Origin: Jackrogersella multiformis
Lineage: Eukaryota > Ascomycota > Sordariomycetes > Xylariales > Hypoxylaceae
Reading direction: 5' to 3'
NCBI GenBank assembly: GCA_902806575.1
Contig: CADCXD010000007.1
Coordinates: 992,001 to 1,056,000 of the forward strand
Length of the DNA: 64,000 bases
Below the pieces are notes generated by a model. It saw only the letters and a list, made by a program, of their open reading frames with translations, was not told where the DNA came from and did no database searches. Each line of letters opens with the position of its first letter. Position 1 is the first letter of the stretch. A program made the translations under genes and the position numbers. Positions 57,113 through 64,000 of the stretch are shown here, one piece after another.

Positions 57113-58394
57113 GATGATTCTGGTCTTGTTTCAACTTGTTAATATTAACTATAACGCTTGGTGATGAGATTTGAACTAAACAATATAAAGTGTTCAGACT
57201 CTCTTGTGGATGAACGGACCTTCGGAGAGATGAAATTGCACGAGCTAAGTGTTTGTGATGCTGCTTCATCGTGTTTTGAGATATCTTCAAGCTCCTTTAA
57301 ATGGTTTATTGCTGGCTGATTCTCATGATATGACGGAGCCGATGCGCTTTCTTCATACTCCAGTTATCTCCAAGTTGCAGCGTAGCGCCACCGACGTCGA
57401 TTTCTATTCCCGATAAGTCCGCCTATTCGAGTACCATGTAACCCTTCGCCTGCAGTGCTCTCTAGAAAACGGGTTATCCGAAATACATTTATGAAGCGCA
57501 TGTTTAGATATTTGAATTTGCTCTAAATCATTCTGCCGAGTATAATATCTTACGTTGTAAGCACTAGATTTTACTTTATGCTTTGATATATGATGTTTAA
57601 CCGGTGAGGTTGCTTGTGCTTAATATCAGGTGTGTCCCCGTATGTGACCTGTAAATGTACCCATACACCTAATAGATGAATTCGGTAAAAGAATAAATAA
57701 ACTAAGAAGGGACAAACTTGACATTTGAAACCTTCATCATCATTTGCACGATCTTGGCTTTTATGAAAGTATGAAAGCTTTGCGGTAGGTAGTAGGAACA
57801 TAGGGGCTAGGAAAGCTCTGGAAATTACCAAATTCAGACTACAGACCTCACAAAGAACCAATCAAAGCCCACGGACATGCCCGTTTCAAGTCTCGATAAG
57901 TTTGATTCAGACTTAACACTAGATAAAAGTATCTACTACGAGGGTTCTCTGCACACCCTCAGAGATCCAACATGAACGATGTTGCATTTCCAACTGGTGA
58001 TCTTACGATCATAGATAAATACGCCGGAACCGATTCGGCCAGCAACGATGCATGACCCACGGCTGATCGGCAACCCAATCAATCTCCAATATGGCATCCA
58101 GGAATACGGGCAATGATCCCAACAGTCAACCGCAAGATCGTGTGCTAGGAAATGACGAGGGAACAGCAGAGTCGACAACAGAGGACACTTGTAGCCTCCT
58201 GTTCGAGTATGAAGTCAACCGGGACACCACTAGCGGATATCCCCAGAAATATCCCAGAAGTATGCTCGAGGGATGGCTAGCGGCAGGGCCCCGGAGGTAT
58301 TATATATCGGTATGTCACCTTTCCCCGCGCATGCGCAACATGTGCTGCAGCACTTAGCTGCATCCCACCCGCGCGAATCCAACCCAATGCAGTG
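57113..58394. other. Divergent promoter region between the Fe-ADH and MFS genes
   Basis: About 1.3 kb shared upstream DNA. A possible upstream coding exon for the MFS gene starts at ATG 58091 and is open to 58296, then a GTATTA donor and acceptor at 58357 or 58420 would join in phase. Otherwise there is no gene; 57480-57680 is AT-rich. Confidence 0.5.
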
Positions 58395-60383
58395 ATGTCG
58401 TTCACGGACTCGCTTTTCAGAAATTCGTTCTGGAGCTACGAGACACACGATATCGTGCTTCGTCGTCTTAGCGAGATCCACGCACCGCCCGATGATGCTG
58501 CAGTGGCTAATCCGCCGGAACGCCAGTCCAGATTCTCCATTAGTAGCGATGAGGACCTGCCGAGGAGCTTGGGATCATCTAACGCGGTTGGCTCGCCGTT
58601 GCCGCAGGCCTCGCGGCGGATAACACTATTCGACAAAGCCTTGCCGCCCGTGCCGCGGGCTTACCGTCTCACGAGGAAGCAGCGGAGACATGTGAGTGTC
58701 AGGAGCTCGGGGCTGAATGCTATCGATGAGATATCTTGGCCGATGCCGCCCGGGATGAAGCTTCCGCCGCAGCTGCCGAGAAAACCAGTTTACATGGCTG
58801 AGAAGATGTCGAGACTCCATGTATGTCTATTTGTCACAACGATCTGTATGGCCCAGTTGTGTGCCCGTAAGCCTGATGTCACCGGCGACTTCCATTCTAC
58901 AGTGGCGTTAACACGAGTTCCAGAAGCAGGTATCGGCCAGACGCTGGCGATTCTCCGTGAAATAGGGGCGAGCTTCGGCGTAACCAACACCAGCAACCTG
59001 ATATGGGTTCTTGCTGGATATAGCTTGGCTATTGGCACTTTCATCCTGATAGCAGGCAGACTAGGGGATACTTATGGGTACAAGAGGATATTCATCGCTG
59101 GATTCGTCTGGTCTGCTATCTGGTCTGCTATCTCGGGGACGGCGGTCTACTCGACTCATGTTCTGTTCATAGTCTCTCGGGTGTTTCATGGTCTAGGTGC
59201 TGCCCTTTCCCTTCCCAACGGCCTCGCTCTTCTAGGGGTAGCATACCCTCCTGGAAAGCAGAAAGCCATGGTCTTTACTTTGGTCGCGACTATGGCGCCC
59301 GTAGGTATCATTGTTGGGGCAACAAGCGCGAGTTTATTCACGTTGGTTTGGTGGCCGCTGACTTACTGGACATTCGCATTGACGCTGCTCATAATTGCTG
59401 GGGTAGCATGCTTCACTATCCCCAAGTCCACACAGAAAAATGAGACGCCCAGCGACCTTCGCGCTGCAATATCCGAGCTCGACATCCCGGGAGCGTTTAC
59501 AGGAGTTTCTGCCCTCGTGCTCATAAGTTTCGCTTGGAATCAAGCTCCTCTCGTCGGGTGGCAAGAGCCGTATCTTTGGATTGCTCTTATTGTCGGCGCT
59601 CTACTTGCCGTCGTATTCGTACTAATTGAGAACTTTTATGCTCCCAAGCCGCTCATCCCCTTCTACGCACTTAAGTCCGACGTGTCTTTCATTCTCGTCG
59701 CGGGTGCCTGCGGCTGGTCCTCCTTCGGGATTTGGGCTTCATATACTTGGCAGTTTGTGGAAAACATTCGTGGTATCTCTCCGCTTCTGGTACGTTCGGA
59801 CATATTTACTAGTGGCGTAGAATTGCTGACTTTCGTTGAATTATAGGCTACAGCGTATGTGAGCCCATGTATTGTCGTCGGTTTTTTGGCTACAGTGTCG
59901 ACGGGCTTTCTCCTTCAACGGTTGGGGCCGCCTACCGTGGTGTTCATCTCTCTCTTAGGCTTTACATTGGGTTCCGCGCTCATTGCGACCATGCCTACTG
60001 TCCAGATTTACTGGGCCCAATTGTTCTTTTCGGTGTTGATCGTGTCTTGGGCAATGGACACTGGTTTTCCTGCCGCAACGTTAGCCTTGTCGAATGTTGT
60101 TGAAATGAAGCACCAGGGTACTGCGGCGAGCTTGGCTAGCACCGTGATGAACTACAGCATCTCGATTGGGCTTGGGATCGCTAGAACCGTGGAGTCTTAC
60201 GTGAACACAGGAAAACCGTCCACAGAGAAGAAGTTGAATGGGTATAGAGCTGCTTTGTACACAGCAGTCAGCCTAGCTGGGCTGGGTGCAATTATCTGCT
60301 CCGCCTTCCTTTTAAAAAGGACATGGCACAGACGGAGGCGATGCTGTAACTGCCACGGCATGGTAGAAGGACATCAAATCTAG
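58395..60383 (+). CDS. Major facilitator superfamily transporter, 14-helix (DHA2-like) type
   Basis: Three exons: 58395-58866, 58924-59789 and 59847-60383, 624 residues. The first intron (57 nt, GTAAGC...CCAG) lies inside an open frame and is easy to miss; removing it rebuilds the helix 1 junction MAQLCAQAGIGQTLAIL. The second is GTACGT...ATAG. The protein has a ~140-residue cytoplasmic N-terminus (Ser/Pro-rich with RKQRRH), then about 14 helices. Motif A is visible as AGRLGDTYGYKR, and the helix 5 motif as LVATMAPVGIIVGATSAS. Family knowledge: proton-coupled MFS exporters of this group move drugs, toxins or small organic molecules across the plasma membrane. An upstream exon starting at 58091 could extend the N-terminus. 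The divergent Fe-ADH may make or degrade the cargo (inference). Confidence 0.9.
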
Positions 60384-61174
60384 ATAGCTCTCTTAGGTAT
60401 CGATCAATTTCAGCCTATCCATGAAGGCAAGGCGCAATAACAGGACTAGGAGTAACGAGATTGCCACACCTACCTACCCTATCCCGGGCATAATCAAGTT
60501 CAGAGGTACGTGCTGGCCCATAACACACTCAGCCACGCCCTTGTCAGTGATAGTCTCGAAGTTCTAGATTATAAACGGTAAGACGCTCACCGGTTTGATC
60601 ATGTATCGTAACAACATATCTTAGTAACTTGAACAGAAAGTCTCCTGAAAATTTTGCTTTATTCATTGAAATGTTACTAGACAGGTTGAGACTTCGATTA
60701 AACCTAGCCAAAGCTAGGCACTAGAGCCGCTCCCCTAGCCGTCGGTTTATCAAGATGCGTGCTAAGGAAAGAGGTGTGATGTCTATATTCCAAAGAACGC
60801 CTAATGGGCGTGCCTAAAGCGAGTAATTCATAGGCCATGTATCGAAGTGTGTGATAATTAGTAGCATACCTAGCCACAGCTGCATTTTCAAAAGCGTTTA
60901 GGGGGCTGGGTGGTTGGTAGGCCACCGACCGCTAATTATTTGATTTGTTGGAGTCGCGAGACAGTGGCTGTCCATTTTCGAATGGTGTGTGACACGGCTT
61001 GACGATGGCGTCCAATTACGACTGGTTTGGTTCGAGGCATAATTGGTATTCCGGAGGGGTAGTCGCCGGTAACCGCTCAATTCCAGGCATCTATAATCTC
61101 TCGGAGCCTTACTTAACTTCCCCCAGGAATCATCCCACTTCCATATTCTCGTGAATTCTTCAGAATAAGCTACC
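60384..61174. other. Intergenic spacer
   Basis: Nothing coding is supported; minus-strand ORFs at 60704-60925 and 60898-61236 have no recognised motif. The last ~100 bases are the likely promoter/5' UTR of the NACHT gene. Confidence 0.5.
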
Positions 61175-63618
61175 ATGGCGGAAGCAATTGCGACGCTAGG
61201 TCTTGTCTGTAATGTGATGCAAGTCATCTCTTTCACTGGTCAGGTATTTAACCTCTGGAATCGCATGGTCAACGATGGCTCTCCAGAGCCGGGTCTTGCG
61301 TCGAACACACAGCACCTTTCGACCCTCGTGTCAACTCTGGAGAAAAACACCAACGACTTCGACGACCCCAACACCGCTCACGACTCGAGTGACGTAGAGT
61401 CTCAGAGACAACTAGCAAGGACTAGACTCAAGACCCTAGCATCAGACCTGGTCAGAGATACCAAAAAGCTGCAGGTATTGCTCCAGAAGATCACGACAAC
61501 CGGTTCAGCAGGGACACTAGATCGGTTAAAAAAGGGGCTTAAATACAAGCTCCTTTATCAAGCACAGATTTCTTCTCTGGAGAAGAGAATTGACACAACC
61601 CGGAACGTTCTCAACTCACATCTCCTGGACCAAATTTGGTAAGGGCGAGAAACATGACCTGTATTGGTTAAATGCTAACTGTTAATAGTTCGACAACCGA
61701 GGCTAGTCATTGCCGTTCCGAAGAGATATTCCTGAACCTCCGCGGCGACATAAAGCAGTTTATCGACCGCTGGTCTGAGGGGAAGAGAAGCATATCAGAA
61801 CTGATTACGACTGAGGCACAAGTAACAAGAGCTCACGTCACTGCAGAAGCAGAACGTACCCGAGAGCAAATAAATTCGATAGATACCAGACTGCTCTCTG
61901 AATCGTCTCAGCGTAACCTCGAAGAAATGCGGAAACGTATTCTTTCTACGTTGTGGTTCCCGGAGATGAATCAACGAGAGAACAACGTAGGTACAGAGAG
62001 CTCGGACGACATCACTGGTGGGATTTTTCCAGATTCCAAGTTTGCAAGTTGGCTCCCATCGGCTGAACCAGTGTTCTGGATCAGCGGCAAACCGGGGGGT
62101 GGCAAAAGCACGCTCGTGAAACATCTAATTCACAGTAGCCAGACGGTTGAGTGTCTTCGAAATTGGAGACCGTCGGTGCAAATATTTCGATTTTATTTCT
62201 ACGAACTAGGCAAAAATCCATTGCAGCATCAACTTCTAGGCTGTTGGCGCACCCTCCTGCACCAGATTCTTACCAATGACCCTGATACCTTGGAGCATCT
62301 GGTCCAGTTTCGTCCGAACATTGAAACGAAAATGTCTGAGCATGATTGGTCTTTGCAGGAGCTCTCTGATGTCATATCGGTATGTCTTCGCTACAGAACC
62401 TCGGCTTCTTGCATTTTCCTCGATGGACTCGACGAGATACAGGATGACGAGAGAAGAAACGTTGTCGAGTGGGTGGAAACCCTCAGAAAAAGGACAAACG
62501 TGAAGCTCTGCGTGACGAGTCGTCCGGAGATCCTCTTTCATCAACACCTGGGAGCTTATCCAACATTGCGAGTGCAGGACCTTACACGCTCTGCAATTTG
62601 CTCCTACGCTCAAAGGATCCTAGATAAATACAGGGATTCATTCGGGGTATCCGAAGAAGACTACCAATATTTCCTCAAGACATTCGCGTGGAAGTCAGAA
62701 GGAGTGTTTCTATGGGCTGCCGTGGCACTCAAGAGCCTTGTCAGAGGCATAGAGAAACATGGAGACAGCTGGGAATTGTTACAGCAGCGAATGGAAGAAT
62801 TTGCACCCGGCCTTAATGATCTGTACAAGCAAATGTGGAATAGGCAGAACGCGGACTTGCCAATCTACAAAAAGGAGGCTGCAGAACTCTTTTGTTATGC
62901 GATGCACTCGCATCCCTACCCTACATTATTGACCTATCTACTGGCAACTCGTCGGGATCTACGGGGTAAATTGCAGGGTATAATATCAACTAGAGGATAT
63001 TATACTCCCGAGGACGAGACTCGCCTTTGCGGAGAGTACTGTGAATGGCTTTCGGCAAGGAGCGCTGGCCTTCTAGAAATACCCGCATATAAGGACGAGA
63101 ACCCTTCGTTTGAAGATTCAGTTATATTCATCCATCGGTCAGTTCGAGAATTCCTCGAGGGCACAAAAGATGGCAAGCAGATCCTGGATTGCAATGACAG
63201 AACCGCCGAGGCGATGAATGTTTTGCGTGTTAGTGTTTTGGAGGATGCCGACTATGTTCTTGCCGCGAAGCTAGGTCGAAAGGGTGATTATCTTGAATGT
63301 CAAAAAACGTATCGTGAAATAGCGATAATGCTGGTAGTTGGATTGGGACTAGAAGGGTTATGGGAGGACAGGTACCAGTATTGGATGCCACCGCCGGATC
63401 GGAATCCTAATTGGATCTGGCGAGTCTTATGCTCCAGTGTTGTCGCCTGTGACACGGAGGCCCTTGATTACATTCATGAGGCAGATGGAGCACTTGACCG
63501 TATGTCCCTCCTGGAAAGAAACGAAATCCTCTTTGCCTTTTTCTATTTTAATAACTTTATTTATCCCTTCAGGATGATTGATGAGCAGAGTAAGAAAGCA
63601 TCATTCAAGTTGTATTAG
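61175..63618 (+). CDS. NACHT-domain STAND protein (fungal NLR-like), possibly truncated
   Basis: Two exons: 61175-61638 and 61689-63618, 797 residues. The N-terminal ~190 residues (MAEAIATLGLVCNVMQVISF...) match the helical domain common at the start of fungal STAND proteins. The NACHT core follows: Walker A GKPGGGKSTLVKHL near 287-300, FRFYFYE, Walker B CIFLDGLDEIQ near 395-406, and sensor LCVTSRPE near 430. The winged-helix-like section ends with FIHRSVREFLEG near 640, typical of this family. Family knowledge: NLR-like STAND NTPases sense non-self or pathogen signals through C-terminal repeats and trigger programmed cell death. The in-frame TAG at 63616-63618 is followed in the same frame by CVKWLVEHGADPHTV, an ankyrin-like segment, so this model probably lacks its sensor part through a stop codon or an unresolved splice. 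Confidence 0.85.
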
Positions 63619-64000
63619 CGTGGGATAAGCTGTGTTAAATGGCTAGTCGAACATGGTGCCGATCCTCACACAGTCCTCGAAGATATGGAACTTTTACCTC
63701 TCCGGATTCAAGGGGATTTAAAATTATTGGACCTGTTAACGCACTCGGTGTCTTTCTCGTCGACGCCTTGGGTGACATCGTTCAAGTTTTATATGAAGAG
63801 AATGCATATCGGAATAAATGTATGACACTCGCACAAGCATACCTCACCATATTTGGCGCGCCTGGAAACAATGGCCGATGCCACAGTATTTTGATCGAAT
63901 ACAGATATCAATCACTGCCAAAAGACCATAGGATTCAGGCATGCCGAGCTTTATTGAATGTCGCCCAGACTTCAGAAGCCATTAATCAAATTACCAAATA
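63619..64000 (+). pseudogene. Continuation of the NACHT protein beyond its stop, in two frames
   Basis: Directly after the TAG, the same frame reads RGISCVKWLVEHGADPHTVLED, an ankyrin-like line, then GDLKLLDLL up to about 63745. There the coding look moves to another frame (GVFLVDALGDIVQVLYEENAYRNK...) that stays open to the window edge at 64000. The homology-like continuation with one stop and one frame change suggests a degraded 3' half, an unrecognised intron, or assembly errors. Protein C-terminus lies outside the window. Confidence 0.5.

Noticed and set aside
63500..63573. GTATGT...TTCAG as a second intron in the NACHT gene
   Set aside because: Good borders, but joining creates CGA-TGA immediately, whereas the unspliced frame is open; kept only as a rival in the findings.

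Overview
This is nuclear DNA of a filamentous ascomycete (Pezizomycotina, most likely a Sordariomycete; the class is an inference). The evidence is short 50-65 nt introns with GTATGT/GTAAGT donors, long AT-leaning gene-free spacers, a HET-domain protein and a NACHT protein with a fungal-type N-terminus, an adenosine-deaminase-like ADGF protein, and the fungal architecture of BYE1. There are no operons, viral modules or CRISPR arrays. Gene density is low: about 14 intact genes plus two broken ones in 64 kb. LAYOUT. The left edge holds the 3' part of an SRP40/Nopp140-like nucleolar gene (9-944). An ADGF-type adenosine deaminase homologue (4100-6399), a four-helix membrane protein (7782-9374), an FAD/NAD(P)-binding oxidoreductase (10955-12772), a GNAT acetyltransferase (13417-14001) and a 933-residue coiled-coil protein (17347-20148) follow on the plus strand. 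BYE1 (23100-25871, minus) and proteasome alpha-3/PRE9 (27082-28037, plus) form a core block. Between PRE9 and a GDP-mannose pyrophosphorylase-like gene (32108-33650) lies a decayed, divergently oriented pair: a cytochrome P450 pseudogene (28937-30110, minus) and an MFS transporter pseudogene (about 30200-31046, plus). A single-pass membrane protein (34888-35844, minus) and a HET-domain gene (37020-38881, minus) come next. A 6.3 kb spacer, one conserved protein (45141-46364, minus) and a 9.3 kb spacer with no recognisable gene follow. The right end has a divergent pair, an iron-type alcohol dehydrogenase (55705-57112, minus) and an MFS transporter (58395-60383, plus), then a NACHT STAND protein (61175-63618, plus). 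The NACHT protein's homologous-looking sequence continues past its stop codon to the window edge. HOW THE GENES RELATE. Housekeeping functions (nucleolus, Pol II elongation, proteasome, sugar-nucleotide synthesis) are interspersed with accessory functions: two allorecognition-type genes, a possible catabolic ADH/transporter pair, and the relic of what may have been a small secondary-metabolism or detoxification locus. The spacers carry at least 20 copies of the octamer ACCTAGGT, where about one is expected by chance. This is the most striking non-coding signal. I found no clearly new multi-gene system. The best leads are the palindrome family, the P450/MFS relic and the broken 3' end of the NACHT gene.
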